Positions 11,217 to 24,293 of a DNA stretch of 64,000 nucleotides are shown piece after piece. Position 1 is the first letter of the stretch. Each line of letters begins with the position of its first letter. The stretch lies in assembly GCF_006384975.1 (NCBI RefSeq), contig NZ_CP021645.1:3624001-3688000 (forward strand), given 5' to 3'. Under the pieces are notes generated by a model. The model was not told the DNA's origin and did no database searches. It was given only the letters and a program-made list of their open reading frames with translations. The position numbers were made by a program, and so were the translations under genes. Source of the stretch: Pseudomonas oryzihabitans. GTDB taxonomy: Bacteria > Pseudomonadota > Gammaproteobacteria > Pseudomonadales > Pseudomonadaceae.

Positions 11217-11777
11217 TCACGCCGACGAATGGGCCAGCTCTGCATAGCGATCACAGTCAAGGGTATGGTCCATCACCAACCCCATGGCTTGCATGAAGGC
11301 GTAGCAGATGGTCGGCCCGACAAAGGTGAAACCGGCCTTCTTGAGCGCCTTGCTCATGGCCTCGGCTTCCGGGGTGATGGCCGGCACCTCGCTACGGTCG
11401 CGGAAATGATTGAGTTTGGGTACCCCACCGACGAAGGACCACAGCCAGCCGGCAGGATCTTCCAGCCTGAGCCAGGCCTGGGCGTTCTGCCGAGCGGCGC
11501 GCAGCTTGGCGCGATTGCGGATGATGCCCGGGTCCTGCATCAGTGCCTCGATCTCGGCGTCGGTCAGGCGCGCCAGCCGCTCCGGGTCGAAGCCGTGCAG
11601 CACCTCGCGATAGCGTTCGCGCTTCTTGAGGATGGTGATCCACGACAGACCCGCCTGGAAGCCTTCCAGCAAGAGGAATTCGAAGAGCACCGCCGGATCG
11701 CGCTGGGGCACACCCCATTCGCGGTCGTGATAGTCGATGTACAGCGGATCGGCGGTGCACCAGAAACAACGCGGCAT
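11217..11777 (-). CDS. tag: DNA-3-methyladenine glycosylase I
   Basis: It excises 3-methyladenine from alkylated DNA, starting base-excision repair. The protein from the ATG at 11777 is 186 residues, close to the E. coli enzyme. Structural zinc ligands are in place: Cys4 (MPRCFWC), His17 (DYHDREWG), His171 and Cys175 (MDHTLDC). The recognition-pocket sequence GFQAGLSWITILKKRE is intact. The frame stays open to 11870, but that extension precedes the family start MPRCFWC and is rejected. It lies on the same strand 105 bp upstream of the acyltransferase. Confidence 0.96.
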   Translation of the reverse strand: MPRCFWCTADPLYIDYHDREWGVPQRDPAVLFEFLLLEGFQAGLSWITILKKRERYREVLHGFDPERLARLTDAEIEALMQDPGIIRNRAKLRAARQNAQAWLRLEDPAGWLWSFVGGVPKLNHFRDRSEVPAITPEAEAMSKALKKAGFTFVGPTICYAFMQAMGLVMDHTLDCDRYAELAHSSA

Positions 11778-11888
11778 GGCGACGGCTCGGACGAGGGCGG
11801 AAGGCGATACCTTAGCGCAATTGCCTGATCCGGGAGACGAGCCCAACGGCCTCGTCAGGCGTTTTTCCACGCTACCAGGTTACAAGCG

Positions 11889-12026
11889 TATCGCGGCCAT
11901 GGCGGCGATAGACCGTAGGTTGGGTTGAGACGGCTCTATCGTCGAAGCCCAACATGGCCTGTGCCCCGAGCCAATGTTGGGCTTCGCTACGCTCAACCCA
12001 ACCTACGACGGCCCATGGCCGCGATA
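11889..12026. repeat. 138-bp nested inverted repeat (REP/BIME- or MITE-like)
   Basis: Three nested perfect inverted repeats share one centre. The outer 14-bp arms TATCGCGGCCATGG (11889-11902) and CCATGGCCGCGATA (12013-12026) enclose 15-bp arms GTAGGTTGGGTTGAG (11915-11929) and CTCAACCCAACCTAC (11992-12006). These enclose 12-bp arms GAAGCCCAACAT (11944-11955) and ATGTTGGGCTTC (11974-11985). The inner TTGGG...CCCAA sequence is a dispersed palindrome type I recall from many proteobacterial genomes. It fills most of the tag-glyQ gap and ends about 66 bp upstream of the putative glyQ -10. No other copy was noticed in the window. Confidence 0.85.
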
Positions 12027-12091
12027 AGGCGAGCAGGCAATTTCCCGCCGGGCAGCCCACACGCCCCATGCGGTCACCCCCGGCTTTCAGC

Positions 12092-12097
12092 TATACT
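12092..12097 (+). promoter_or_regulatory. Putative -10 box of the glyQ promoter
   Basis: TATACT lies 37 bp upstream of the glyQ GTG in the context CTATACTCCCCGGCTTTT. No good -35 is seen at 17-18 bp spacing, so the promoter is only tentative. A similar TATACT context occurs before atpI and mnmG. Confidence 0.45.
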
Positions 12098-12133
12098 CCC
12101 CGGCTTTTCGTCGCAGCCGAACGGGTATCTTTC

Positions 12134-13099
12134 GTGAGCCAGTCCAAGCCCACCGTGCGCACCTTCCAAGACTTGATCCTGGCCTTGCAGCAATACTGGG
12201 CCGAGCAGGGCTGCGTGGTACTCCAGCCCTATGACATGGAAGTCGGCGCCGGTACCTTCCACACCGCCACCTTCCTGCGCGCCATCGGTCCGGAGACCTG
12301 GAACGCCGCCTATGTGCAGCCCAGCCGCCGCCCCACCGACGGCCGCTACGGCGAGAACCCCAATCGCCTGCAGCACTACTACCAGTTCCAGGTGGTGTTG
12401 AAGCCCAATCCGGACAACTTCCAGGAACTCTACCTGGGCTCCCTGGCCGCCATCGGCCTGGACCCACTGGTGCACGACGTGCGCTTCGTCGAGGACAACT
12501 GGGAATCGCCGACCCTCGGCGCCTGGGGTCTGGGCTGGGAAATCTGGCTCAACGGCATGGAAGTCACCCAGTTCACCTACTTCCAGCAGGCTGGCGGTCT
12601 GGAGTGCTATCCGGTGACCGGCGAGATCACCTATGGCCTCGAGCGCCTGGCCATGTACCTGCAGGGCGTGGACTCGGTCTACGACCTGATCTGGGCCGAC
12701 GGCCCCTTCGGCACCGTCACCTACGGCGACGTCTTCCACCAGAACGAGGTGGAGCAGAGCACCTACAACTTCGAGCACGCCAACGTGCCCAAGCTGTTCG
12801 AGCTGTTCGACTTCTACGAGTCCGAGGCCAATCGCCTGATCGCGCTGGACCTGCCGCTGCCCACTTACGAAATGGTGCTCAAGGCCTCCCACACCTTCAA
12901 CCTGCTGGACGCCCGCCGCGCCATCTCGGTGACCGAACGCCAGCGCTACATCCTGCGCGTGCGCACCCTGGCCCGCAGCGTGGCCCAGGGCTACTTCAAG
13001 GCCCGCGCCCGCCTGGGCTTCCCGCTGGCCACCCCCGAGCTGCGTGACGAGGTCCTGGGTCGCGACGATGTCCAGGCGCTGCTCAAGGAGGGCGAATGA
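12134..13099 (+). CDS. glyQ: Glycine-tRNA ligase alpha subunit
   Basis: Catalytic subunit of the alpha2beta2 glycyl-tRNA synthetase, which activates Gly and charges tRNA-Gly. The 321-residue protein starts at a GTG (12134), giving [22 protein letters not shown], the pseudomonad start; longer in-frame starts run into the upstream palindrome. Class II features include [15 protein letters not shown] and the highly conserved [21 protein letters not shown], plus [21 protein letters not shown]. Its stop overlaps the glyS start (ATGATGA), so the two subunits are translationally coupled. Confidence 0.97.
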   Translation: MSQSKPTVRTFQDLILALQQYWAEQGCVVLQPYDMEVGAGTFHTATFLRAIGPETWNAAYVQPSRRPTDGRYGENPNRLQHYYQFQVVLKPNPDNFQELYLGSLAAIGLDPLVHDVRFVEDNWESPTLGAWGLGWEIWLNGMEVTQFTYFQQAGGLECYPVTGEITYGLERLAMYLQGVDSVYDLIWADGPFGTVTYGDVFHQNEVEQSTYNFEHANVPKLFELFDFYESEANRLIALDLPLPTYEMVLKASHTFNLLDARRAISVTERQRYILRVRTLARSVAQGYFKARARLGFPLATPELRDEVLGRDDVQALLKEGE

Positions 13100-15156
13100 T
13101 GAGCACCAACCTAGATTTCCTGGTCGAGCTGGGTACTGAAGAACTGCCACCCAAGGCGCTCAAGACCCTGGGTGACAGCTTCCTCGCCGGCATCGAGAAG
13201 GGCCTCAAGCAGGCTGGTCTCGGTTACGCCAGCGCCCGCGCCTATGCCGCGCCGCGCCGCCTGGCGGTTCTGGTCGAGGCCCTGCAGACCCAGCAGCCCG
13301 AGCGTAGCGTCAACCTGGACGGCCCGCCGGTACAGGCTGCCTTCGGTGCCGACGGCCAGCCGACCCAGGCGGCCCTGGGCTTCGCCCGCAAGTGCGGTGT
13401 CGACATCAGCGCCATCGACCGTAGCGGTCCCAAGCTGAGATTCTCCCAGAGCATCCCCGGCCAGCCGGCGGCCAGCCTGCTGCCCGGTATCGTCGAAGCC
13501 TCCCTGGCCGAGTTGCCGATTCCCAAGCGCATGCGCTGGGCCGCGCGCCGCGAGGAATTCGTGCGGCCGACCCAGTGGCTGGTGATGCTGCTGGGTGACG
13601 AGGTCATCGACTGCGAGATCCTCACCCGCCGTGCCGGGCGCGAATCCCGCGGCCATCGCTTCCACCATCCCGATGCGGTGCGCATCAGCGCTCCGGCCAA
13701 CTACGCCGCCGACCTGCGCGCCGCCCATGTGCTGGCCGATTTCGCCGAGCGCCGCCAGCTCATCGAGACCCGCGTAGCCGAATTGGCCGCCGCGGAGCAG
13801 GGCAGTGCCGTGGTACCGCCGGCACTGCTGGACGAGGTGACCGCTCTGGTGGAGTGGCCGGTGCCGCTGGTCTGCGCCTTCGAGGAACGCTTCCTCGAGG
13901 TGCCCCAGGAAGCCCTCATCACCACCATGCAGGACAACCAGAAGTATTTCTGCCTGCTGGACGCCCAGGGCAAGCTACTGCCGCGTTTCATCACCGTGAC
14001 CAACCTGGAAAGCAAGGACCCGGCGCAGATCGTCGCCGGCAACGAGAAGGTGGTGCGCCCGCGCCTCACCGACGCCGAGTTCTTCTTCAAGCAGGACCAG
14101 AAGCAGCCGCTGGAAAGCTTCAACGAGCGGCTGAAGAACGTGGTCTTCCAGGCCCAGCTCGGCACCGTCTACGACAAGGCCCTGCGCGTCGCCGCCCTGG
14201 CCGCCTTCATCGCCGAAGGTATCGGCGGTGACGCCGAGCGCGCCCGCCGCGCCGGCATCCTGGCCAAGTGCGACCTAGCCACCGAGATGGTCGGTGAATT
14301 CCCCGAAATGCAGGGCATCGCCGGCTATTACTACGCCAAGAAGGGCGGTGAAGCCGACGACGTGGCCATGGCGCTCAACGAGCAGTACATGCCGCGCGGC
14401 GCCGGCGCCGAGCTGCCGCAGACCCTGACCGGTGCCGCCGTGGCCCTGGCCGACAAGCTAGACACCCTGGTCGGCATCTTCGGCATCGGCATGCTGCCCA
14501 CCGGCAGCAAGGACCCCTTCGCCCTGCGTCGCCAGGCCCTGGGCGTGTTGCGCATCCTCATCGAGAAGGGCCTGGAGCTGGATCTGCCAGCGGCCGTCGC
14601 CTTCGCCATCGCCGGCTATGGCGAGCGGGTCAAGGCCGAAGGTCTGCAAGAGCAGGTGCTGGACTTCATCTTCGATCGCCTGCGTGCCCGCTACGAAGAC
14701 GAAGGCGTCGATACCGCGGCCTACCTGGCCGTGCGTGCCCTGCGTCCGGCGTCCGCGCTGGACTTCGACCAGCGCGTCCAGGCCGTGCAGGCCTTCCGTC
14801 GCCTGCCCGAAGCCGAAGCCCTGGCCGCCGCCAACAAGCGCGTTTCCAACCTGCTGGGCAAGTTCGAAGGCCAGGTCGCGACCCAGGCCGATGCCGCGCT
14901 GTTCGAGACCGACGCCGAGCGTACCCTGGCCACGGCCATCGCCGCCGCCGAGCAGGACGCCGCCCCCCTGGCCGCAACCCGCCGCTATCGCGAAGCCCTG
15001 GAACGCCTGGCCAGCCTGCGCGCGCCGGTCGATGCCTTCTTCGACGAGGTGCTGGTCAACGCCGAGGACGAACGCGTCCGCGCCAATCGCTATGCGCTGC
15101 TCGCCCATCTGCGTGGCCTGTTCCTCGGCATCGCCGATATCTCGGTGCTGGGCTAG
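13096..15156 (+). CDS. glyS: Glycine-tRNA ligase beta subunit
   Basis: The 686-residue beta subunit carries tRNA-binding parts of the glycyl-tRNA synthetase. It opens with the family start [15 protein letters not shown], contains the [15 protein letters not shown] and [23 protein letters not shown] blocks, an HD-like segment with [28 protein letters not shown], and a C-terminal DALR anticodon-binding domain (about 570-686). Start ATG 13096 overlaps the glyQ stop; a second ATG at 13099 would remove one residue. Only 3 bp separate it from gmhB. Confidence 0.97.
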   Translation: MMSTNLDFLVELGTEELPPKALKTLGDSFLAGIEKGLKQAGLGYASARAYAAPRRLAVLVEALQTQQPERSVNLDGPPVQAAFGADGQPTQAALGFARKCGVDISAIDRSGPKLRFSQSIPGQPAASLLPGIVEASLAELPIPKRMRWAARREEFVRPTQWLVMLLGDEVIDCEILTRRAGRESRGHRFHHPDAVRISAPANYAADLRAAHVLADFAERRQLIETRVAELAAAEQGSAVVPPALLDEVTALVEWPVPLVCAFEERFLEVPQEALITTMQDNQKYFCLLDAQGKLLPRFITVTNLESKDPAQIVAGNEKVVRPRLTDAEFFFKQDQKQPLESFNERLKNVVFQAQLGTVYDKALRVAALAAFIAEGIGGDAERARRAGILAKCDLATEMVGEFPEMQGIAGYYYAKKGGEADDVAMALNEQYMPRGAGAELPQTLTGAAVALADKLDTLVGIFGIGMLPTGSKDPFALRRQALGVLRILIEKGLELDLPAAVAFAIAGYGERVKAEGLQEQVLDFIFDRLRARYEDEGVDTAAYLAVRALRPASALDFDQRVQAVQAFRRLPEAEALAAANKRVSNLLGKFEGQVATQADAALFETDAERTLATAIAAAEQDAAPLAATRRYREALERLASLRAPVDAFFDEVLVNAEDERVRANRYALLAHLRGLFLGIADISVLG

Positions 15157-15159
15157 GGC

Positions 15160-15702
15160 ATGAAGTTGATCGTGCTGGACCGCGACGGTGTCATCAATGT
15201 CGATTCCGATGACTACGTGCGCAGCGCCGAGCAGTGGCAACCGCTGCCCGGCAGCCTCGCGGCCATCGCCCGGCTGAACCGGGCCGGCTGGCAGGTGGCC
15301 GTGGCCACTAACCAGTCGGGCCTGGCGCGCGGTTACTTCACCGCCGAGGATCTGGCGGCCATGCACGAGAAACTGCAGCGTCTGCTGGCGGAGGAGGGCG
15401 GTCGAGTCGATCTGATCCTGCACTGTCCCCATGGCCCGGAAGCGGCCTGCGATTGCCGCAAGCCACTGCCCGGCCTGTTTCGCGCCATCGCCGCCCACTA
15501 TGGTCGCAACGAGCTGACCGGCGTGCCGGTGGTCGGCGACAGCCTGCGCGACCTGGAAGCCGGCGTGGCCCTGGGCTGCACGCCTTACCTGGTCCGTACC
15601 GGCAAGGGCGAGCGCACCCTGGCCAAGCCTTTGCCATCCGGCACCCGGGTCTTCGCCGACCTAGCCGCGGTGGCCGATCACCTGCTGGAGGAAGCGCCCT
15701 GA
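15160..15702 (+). CDS. gmhB: D-glycero-beta-D-manno-heptose-1,7-bisphosphate 7-phosphatase
   Basis: A HAD-family phosphatase of the ADP-heptose pathway that supplies the LPS inner core. The 180-residue protein shows the DxD catalytic motif in VLDRDGVIN (about 6-14), VATNQSG (about 48-54), a zinc-binding loop of CPHGPEAACDCRKP (about 87-100) characteristic of GmhB rather than HisB, and VVGDSLRDLEAG. It sits between glyS and an acyltransferase whose ATG overlaps its stop by 1 bp, so the four genes from glyQ look like one operon. Confidence 0.95.
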   Translation: MKLIVLDRDGVINVDSDDYVRSAEQWQPLPGSLAAIARLNRAGWQVAVATNQSGLARGYFTAEDLAAMHEKLQRLLAEEGGRVDLILHCPHGPEAACDCRKPLPGLFRAIAAHYGRNELTGVPVVGDSLRDLEAGVALGCTPYLVRTGKGERTLAKPLPSGTRVFADLAAVADHLLEEAP

Positions 15703-16451
15703 TGCGGCTCTTGCGTACTCTGCTGTTCTATCTGCTGCTGGGCACCAGCGGTATCCTCTGGTCCTGCGTCAGCCTGCTGATCGCGCCCTTCCTGGCCTAT
15801 CGCGCCCGCTATCGACTGGTGGTCAAGGCCTGGACGGGTTTCGCCGTCTGGCTGGCCAAGGTCATCTGCGGCATCCGCTACGAAATCGAAGGCCTGGAAA
15901 ACGTCCCAGCGCAGCCCTGCGTGATCGTGGCCAATCACCAGAGCACCTGGGAAACCTTCTTCCTCTCCGCCCAGTTCGAGCCCACCTCCCAGGTGATCAA
16001 GCGCGAACTGCTGCGGATTCCCTTCTTCGGCTGGGCCTTCTCCCTGCTCAAGCCCATCGCCATCGACCGTGACAACGGCAAGCTGGCCCTGCAGCAGTTG
16101 ACCGAGCAGGGCGGTCGCTACCTGGCCCAGGGTTGCTGGGTGCTGATCTTCCCCCAGGGCACCCGCATCGATCACGGTCAGATGGGAAAGTTCTCTCGCG
16201 GTGGCGCTGCCTTGGCCTGCAGCCTGAACGTGCCCATCCTGCCCATCGCCCACGATGCCGGCGCCTACTGGCCGAATCGCTCCTGGATCAAGTCGCCAGG
16301 CACCATCAAGGTCACCATCGGCCCGCTGCTCCATCCCCAGGGCCAGGATCCACGTGCCATCGTCGATCTCAACTCCCGTTGCTTCGCCTTCATCGAAGCA
16401 GCCCTCGCACCCAAGACTGGTGCCAACCCCGACCAGCGCTGCGTCGCCTGA
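15702..16451 (+). CDS. PlsC-type 1-acyl-sn-glycerol-3-phosphate acyltransferase
   Basis: A 249-residue inner-membrane enzyme expected to acylate lysophosphatidic acid in phospholipid synthesis. One or two N-terminal membrane segments (about 4-35) precede the acyltransferase motifs: ANHQSTWETFF (motif I, with Glu where many family members have Asp, about 74-84) and FPQGTRIDHGQMGKF (motif III, about 150-164). TGATG overlap with gmhB indicates coupling. P. aeruginosa has an lptA-type acyltransferase at this place near gyrB; I leave the symbol blank because several plsC paralogues exist. Confidence 0.92.
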   Translation: MRLLRTLLFYLLLGTSGILWSCVSLLIAPFLAYRARYRLVVKAWTGFAVWLAKVICGIRYEIEGLENVPAQPCVIVANHQSTWETFFLSAQFEPTSQVIKRELLRIPFFGWAFSLLKPIAIDRDNGKLALQQLTEQGGRYLAQGCWVLIFPQGTRIDHGQMGKFSRGGAALACSLNVPILPIAHDAGAYWPNRSWIKSPGTIKVTIGPLLHPQGQDPRAIVDLNSRCFAFIEAALAPKTGANPDQRCVA

Positions 16452-16796
16452 TCGCCAGGCCGCAAGGGCCTGGCGTTTGCTCTGGTTTTCCTCCGTTTTC
16501 CCACAGACTTATCCACAGCACTTGTACCCATTCCCGCGATCCCAGATCGGCGGTCGCTAGCGCGCATACCAGGAAATCCACAAGTACCGGCAAGCTTATT
16601 CCCAGGCTTATCCACAGGGCCTATCCTTATAGCCTGTGTCTCTATGCCGCATGGCACGGCCTCTTTGCTTGCACCAACGGATGTCGGCAAAAGGCACTGA
16701 GCAAAAATATCCACAGAACGTCTGGCTATAAGATGAGTGGCCTCATTGCGTAGGGAACGAAACGGCGACCCTGCCTACCGCAAATGTTTTCCACAA
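16452..16796. other. Gap between converging genes with several DnaA boxes
   Basis: No gene is seen. It holds consensus DnaA boxes TTATCCACA at 16509-16517 and 16608-16616, the variant ATATCCACA at 16707-16715, and weaker related words (AATCCACAA near 16575, TTTTCCACA near 16786). The gap lies between the 3' ends of the acyltransferase and gyrB, so the boxes are not obviously promoter elements. They may titrate DnaA or contribute to origin function about 6.5 kb away. Confidence 0.6.
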
Positions 16797-16819
16797 AAAA
16801 AGCCCCGCATCGCGGGGCT
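16797..16819 (-). terminator. Rho-independent terminator of gyrB
   Basis: Read on the minus strand, an 8-bp stem AGCCCCGC/GCGGGGCT (16801-16819) with a 3-nt loop is followed by a run of T residues. It lies 20 bp beyond the gyrB stop and should end the dnaA-dnaN-recF-gyrB transcript. Confidence 0.88.
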
Positions 16820-16838
16820 TGTGCATAACAGCTTTCGA

Positions 16839-20365
<3,527 letters not shown>

Positions 20366-20375
20366 CGACAGTCGA

Positions 20376-21479
20376 TCAGAGGCGCATCGGCATCACGACA
20401 TAGGAGGAATCGTCGTTGCCCGCCTCTTGCAACAGCGCACTGCTGCTGGAATCGGACAGGGTGATGCGCACCTGGTCGGTGGTCATCACGCCCAGCACGT
20501 CGAGCAGGTAGCTGACGTTGAAGCCGATCTCCAGGCTGCCGCCGTCGTAGTCGACCTGCAGCTCTTCCTCGGCCTCTTCCTGCTCCGGGTTGTTGGCCTG
20601 GATCTTCATGAAACCGTTTTCCAGCTGCAGGCGAATACCGCGGTACTTCTCGTTGGAGAGAATGGCGGTACGGCTGAAGGCCTCGCGCAGGTGCTGGCGC
20701 TCACCCAGGACCAGCTTGTCGCCATGGCGCGGCAGTACCCGCTCGTAGTCGGGGAACTTGCCGTCCACCAGTTTGGAGGTAAAGGTGAAGTCACCGGTGG
20801 TGGCACGGATATGGTGCTGACCCAGGACCACGTTGACCGGCTCTTCCGGCTCGGTGAGCAGGCGCGACAACTCCAGGATGCCCTTGCGCGGTACGATCAC
20901 CTGGTGCTTCTCGGCCTGTTCCACCTCAGCTTCCAGCATGCACATGGCCAGCCGGTGACCGTCGGTGGCTACGGCGCGCAAGCGCCCGGTGCTGGCTTCC
21001 AGCAGCATGCCGTTGAGGTAGTAGCGTACGTCCTGCTGGGCCATGGCGAAGCCAGTGCGCTCGATCAGGCGGCGCAGGCGGCCCTGGGGAATGCTGAACT
21101 TCAGCGAGCCCGGGCCTTCCTCCACGGTGGGGAAGTCATTCGCCGGCAGGGTGGACAGGGTGAAGCGACTGCGCCCGGAACGGATCAGCAGCTTCTGCTC
21201 TTCGGTGCGGATGTCGATCAGCGCATCGGGTTGCAGACTCTTGCAGATGTCCATCAGCTTGCGCGCCGGCACGGTGATCTCGCCGGCCTCGGCGGCTTCT
21301 TCCAACTCGACCCGGCCAACCAGCTCGACTTCCAGGTCGGTACCGGTCAGCGACAGTCGCTGGCCTTCCACGACCAGGAGTACGTTGGACAGCACCGGCA
21401 GCGTTTGCCGACGTTCCACGACACCGGCCACCAGCTGCAGCGGTTTCAACAGGGCTTCGCGTTGAATGGTGAAATGCAT
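20376..21479 (-). CDS. dnaN: DNA polymerase III subunit beta (sliding clamp)
   Basis: Ring-forming clamp that tethers replicative polymerase to DNA. The 367 residues form the three repeated clamp domains and begin with the typical [28 protein letters not shown]. Other hallmarks are [24 protein letters not shown] and the C-terminal end [10 protein letters not shown]. It lies 28 bp downstream of dnaA and 10 bp upstream of recF in the same operon. Confidence 0.98.
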   Translation of the reverse strand: MHFTIQREALLKPLQLVAGVVERRQTLPVLSNVLLVVEGQRLSLTGTDLEVELVGRVELEEAAEAGEITVPARKLMDICKSLQPDALIDIRTEEQKLLIRSGRSRFTLSTLPANDFPTVEEGPGSLKFSIPQGRLRRLIERTGFAMAQQDVRYYLNGMLLEASTGRLRAVATDGHRLAMCMLEAEVEQAEKHQVIVPRKGILELSRLLTEPEEPVNVVLGQHHIRATTGDFTFTSKLVDGKFPDYERVLPRHGDKLVLGERQHLREAFSRTAILSNEKYRGIRLQLENGFMKIQANNPEQEEAEEELQVDYDGGSLEIGFNVSYLLDVLGVMTTDQVRITLSDSSSSALLQEAGNDDSSYVVMPMRL

Positions 21480-21507
21480 GGTCAGGTCCTTGCCAGGGCC
21501 GCGTCCG

Positions 21508-22977
21508 TCAGGTCGTCAGGGTACGCAGCAGGTTCTTGTAATCCTCGCGAATATCCGCGTCGGATTCCCGAAGTTCGGCGATCTTGCGACAGGCGTGCAA
21601 CACCGTCGTGTGATCGCGTCCGCCAAAGGCGTCGCCGATTTCCGGCAGGCTGTGGTTGGTCAGTTCCTTGGACAGCGCCATGGCGACCTGCCGCGGCCGG
21701 GCCACCGAACGCGAGCGGCGTTTGGACAGCAGATCGGCGATCTTGATCTTGTAGTACTCGGCCGCCGTGCGCTGGATATTGTCGATGCTGACCAGCTTGT
21801 CCTGCAGCGCCAAGAGATCCTTGAGCGATTCGCGGATCAGCTCGATGGTGATGTCGCGGCCCATGAAGTGGGCATGGGCGATCACCCGCTTGAGCGCGCC
21901 TTCCAGCTCGCGCACGTTGGAACGGATGCGCTGGGCGATGAAGAAGGCGGCGTCGTGGGGCAGGTCGACCTTGGCCTGGTCGGCCTTCTTCATCAGGATC
22001 GCGACCCGCGTTTCCAGCTCCGGCGGTTCCACCGCCACGGTGAGACCCCAGCCGAAGCGCGACTTGAGCCGCTCCTCCAGGCCATCGATCTCCTTGGGAT
22101 AGCGGTCGCTGGTGAGAATCACCTGTTGTCCACCTTCGAGCAGGGCATTGAAGGTGTGGAAAAACTCTTCCTGCGACCGCTCCTTGCGAGCGAAGAACTG
22201 GATGTCGTCGATCAGCAGCGCATCCACCGAACGGTAGAAGCGCTTGAATTCGTTGATGGCGTTCAGCTGCAGCGCCTTGACCATGTCGGCGACGAAGCGC
22301 TCCGAATGCAGATAGACGATCTTGGCGTTCGGATTGCGCTTGAGCAGATGGTTGCCCACCGCGTGCATCAGGTGAGTCTTACCCAGACCCACGCCGCCAT
22401 AAAGGAAGAGTGGGTTGTAGCCGTGCTTGGGATTATCCGCTACCTGCCAGGCCGCGGCGCGGGCCAGCTGGTTGGACTTACCCTCGACGAAGTTCTCGAA
22501 GGTGAAGGTACGGTTGAGATAGCTGGTGTGCTTGAGCGCACCTTCCACCTGCACGGTGCGTTCGGTCTTGACCGCCGGCTCGTCGGCCTCGGCCAGTTCC
22601 GCCGTCACGTCTTCCAGGGCGACACCCGCAGTGACGATATCCGACTGGATCGGCTGCGGTGCCTGCACCGGCGGCGGCAGCGGCGTGCTTTGGCTGCTGG
22701 GCGTCTGCGCCGGACGCGGCTTGTTGCTGCGCTTGCTACCTATCAATAAGGAAAGCACCGGGGCGATGCCGTCGTCGGCGTGCTCCTCGAGCAACTCGAG
22801 AACCCGGCTCAGGTATTTCTCGTTGACCCAATCGAGCACGAAGCGGTTGGGCGCGAACACCCGCAGCTCATCCCCTTCCGCTTCCACCTGCAGTGGCCGG
22901 ATCCAGGTATTGAATTGTTGCGAGGGCAACTCGTCGCGCAGTACATCCACGCAACGTTGCCAGAGTTCGACCGACAC
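21508..22977 (-). CDS. dnaA: Chromosomal replication initiator protein DnaA
   Basis: DnaA binds 9-mer boxes and melts the origin. From the GTG at 22977 the protein has 489 residues and begins [30 protein letters not shown], the usual pseudomonad start; GGGAG lies 5-6 bp upstream, so the longer in-frame ATG at 23058 is rejected. Domain I is followed by a Pro-rich linker (about 90-130), then the AAA+ domain with Walker [14 protein letters not shown] and Walker [10 protein letters not shown], and domain IV with [14 protein letters not shown]. The promoter contains a DnaA box, suggesting autoregulation. Confidence 0.98.
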   Translation of the reverse strand: MSVELWQRCVDVLRDELPSQQFNTWIRPLQVEAEGDELRVFAPNRFVLDWVNEKYLSRVLELLEEHADDGIAPVLSLLIGSKRSNKPRPAQTPSSQSTPLPPPVQAPQPIQSDIVTAGVALEDVTAELAEADEPAVKTERTVQVEGALKHTSYLNRTFTFENFVEGKSNQLARAAAWQVADNPKHGYNPLFLYGGVGLGKTHLMHAVGNHLLKRNPNAKIVYLHSERFVADMVKALQLNAINEFKRFYRSVDALLIDDIQFFARKERSQEEFFHTFNALLEGGQQVILTSDRYPKEIDGLEERLKSRFGWGLTVAVEPPELETRVAILMKKADQAKVDLPHDAAFFIAQRIRSNVRELEGALKRVIAHAHFMGRDITIELIRESLKDLLALQDKLVSIDNIQRTAAEYYKIKIADLLSKRRSRSVARPRQVAMALSKELTNHSLPEIGDAFGGRDHTTVLHACRKIAELRESDADIREDYKNLLRTLTT

Positions 22978-23414
22978 AGCGTCTCCCGGGACTTTCGCGG
23001 CCCAGACGGGCCATGAGCAAACGCCCATTGTATCCCTCCCCACCCAGGTTATCCACATGACCGCGCAGTTTCCCCGTGAGAGCCATACGTGTCCCTTGCC
23101 CAGCCCAGGCTACCGTCAGCTCTGTGGATAACGCCGTCTGACCTCTCTGGACATCTACCGATTTTTCGCTGTGGATAAGCGCGATGTGTGTAACCCTCAC
23201 TCTTATCCACAGCCTCTCTTCAGGCTAGCCACCCGTGCCCCACCTGTTGAAAACAGAGTTTCCGACCTCGCTCCAGCCAGAGCCCATCTGTCCTGGCACG
23301 ATCTATCCACAGAAATCGGCTGCATCATACATATTCACTTCAACCATCTTTTAAAACCTTCTGACCTGTTGATTTTGTTTACGTGTTCTCTTGTCAATGG
23401 ACGCTGGTTGGAAA
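22978..23414. other. oriC: Chromosomal replication origin oriC
   Basis: The gap between dnaA and rpmH carries consensus DnaA boxes at 23049-23057 (TTATCCACA), 23123-23131 and 23170-23178 (TGTGGATAA), and 23203-23211 (TTATCCACA), plus the variant CTATCCACA at 23303-23311. An AT-rich stretch follows at about 23325-23400 with TTTTAAAA and TTGATTTTGTTT, a plausible unwinding element. This is the established origin position in Pseudomonas. Gene orientation reverses across it, as expected at a bidirectional origin. Confidence 0.93.
23027..23055 (-). promoter_or_regulatory. dnaA promoter with overlapping DnaA box
   Basis: On the minus strand a -10 TACAAT (23032-23027) lies 17 bp from a -35 TGGATA (23055-23050). 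The -35 is inside the consensus DnaA box at 23049-23057, so DnaA binding should block RNA polymerase and give negative autoregulation. Confidence 0.75.
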
Positions 23415-23443
23415 TTGACCTGTTCCGCGGCTTTCTCTAGAAT
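23415..23443 (+). promoter_or_regulatory. Strong sigma-70 promoter of rpmH
   Basis: TTGACC (23415-23420) and TAGAAT (23438-23443) are separated by 17 bp, close to the ideal sigma-70 promoter. It lies 58 bp upstream of rpmH and should drive rpmH-rnpA-yidD-yidC. Confidence 0.85.
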
Positions 23444-23501
23444 CCCCGGTCTCTTTGCGCGGGGCGCTCATGCCTTGCCGCTTACACCTAGGTAAAAGTC
23501 C

Positions 23502-23636
23502 ATGAAACGCACCTTCCAACCCAGCACCCTGAAGCGCGCCCGTGTCCACGGTTTCCGTGCTCGTATGGCAACCAAGAACGGCCGTCAGGTTCTGTCCCGT
23601 CGCCGTGCCAAAGGCCGCAAGCGTCTGGCAATCTGA
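23502..23636 (+). CDS. rpmH: 50S ribosomal protein L34
   Basis: A 44-residue, very basic ribosomal protein with the invariant start [18 protein letters not shown] and end [12 protein letters not shown]. It is a component of the large ribosomal subunit. AGG is present upstream of the ATG and a strong promoter lies 58 bp away. It is the first gene rightward from oriC and is directly abutted by rnpA. Confidence 0.98.
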   Translation: MKRTFQPSTLKRARVHGFRARMATKNGRQVLSRRRAKGRKRLAI

Positions 23637-23648
23637 TTGCCCGGTCAG

Positions 23649-24050
23649 GTGGTGAGTCAGGGTTTCGGTCGGGACAGGCGCTTACTGAGCTCCCAACAGT
23701 TCCAGACGGTCTTTGACTCTCCCACCCACAAGGCATCCGGCAAGCACCTGCTGCTGCTCGCCCATGCCAATGGGCTCGACCATTCCCGTCTGGGACTGGT
23801 GATCGGCAAGAAAAGCGTCAAGCTTTCCGTCGAGCGCAATCGCATCAAGCGGGTCATCCGTGATTCCTTTCGTCTGAATCAGGACCGCCTCGGCAATTTC
23901 GATTTGGTCTTCGTCGCCCGCAAGGGACTTGGCGAGGTCGACAATCCGGAATTGCACGATCAACTGCTGCAACTGTGGAAACGCCTCAATCGCCAGGCGA
24001 CCAAGGCCGTTGTCCAGCCAACCGACAGTCCCGACGGTGCTCATGCGTAA
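23649..24050 (+). CDS. rnpA: Ribonuclease P protein component
   Basis: Protein subunit that helps RNase P RNA cut tRNA 5' leaders. The RNR signature [23 protein letters not shown] is present in two adjoining parts (about 54-76). I start it at GTG 23649 ([13 protein letters not shown]), matching the VVS start remembered for P. aeruginosa; a TTG directly after the rpmH stop (23637) would add four residues. The 3' end overlaps yidD by 8 bp. Confidence 0.93.
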   Translation: MVSQGFGRDRRLLSSQQFQTVFDSPTHKASGKHLLLLAHANGLDHSRLGLVIGKKSVKLSVERNRIKRVIRDSFRLNQDRLGNFDLVFVARKGLGEVDNPELHDQLLQLWKRLNRQATKAVVQPTDSPDGAHA

Positions 24051-24291
24051 ACCGGCCCTGCTGCTGATTCGCTTCTACCGTTATGCCATCAGTCCCATGA
24101 TGGCCAGTCGCTGTCGTTTCTATCCGACCTGTTCCGGTTACGCCCTCGAAGCCATCGAGAGCCATGGCCTGCTGCGTGGTGGCTGGCTGACCACACGGCG
24201 TCTGTGCCGGTGCCATCCCTGGCATCCAGGCGGATACGATCCCGTTCCTCCCGCAAAGAACCCAGCCCCGACCTCTTCGATGGCCGAGTAA
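24043..24291 (+). CDS. yidD: Membrane protein insertion efficiency factor YidD
   Basis: An 82-residue YidD (UPF0161) protein with the family signature [24 protein letters not shown] split across residues 10-33, the [17 protein letters not shown] end block and three conserved Cys. It is a small peripheral inner-membrane protein thought to help YidC-dependent insertion. It overlaps rnpA by 8 bp and precedes yidC by 2 bp, the standard operon order. Confidence 0.96.
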   Translation: MRKPALLLIRFYRYAISPMMASRCRFYPTCSGYALEAIESHGLLRGGWLTTRRLCRCHPWHPGGYDPVPPAKNPAPTSSMAE

Positions 24292-24293
24292 AC

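Noticed and set aside
11872..12069. 65-codon minus-strand frame containing [12 protein letters not shown]
   Set aside because: This peptide is the usual spurious translation of the TTGGG...CCCAA palindrome; the repeat itself explains it.
21477..21507. Separate dnaN promoter in the dnaA-dnaN gap
   Set aside because: The 28-bp gap shows only a weak ribosome-binding site; internal promoters within dnaA cannot be recognised by eye.
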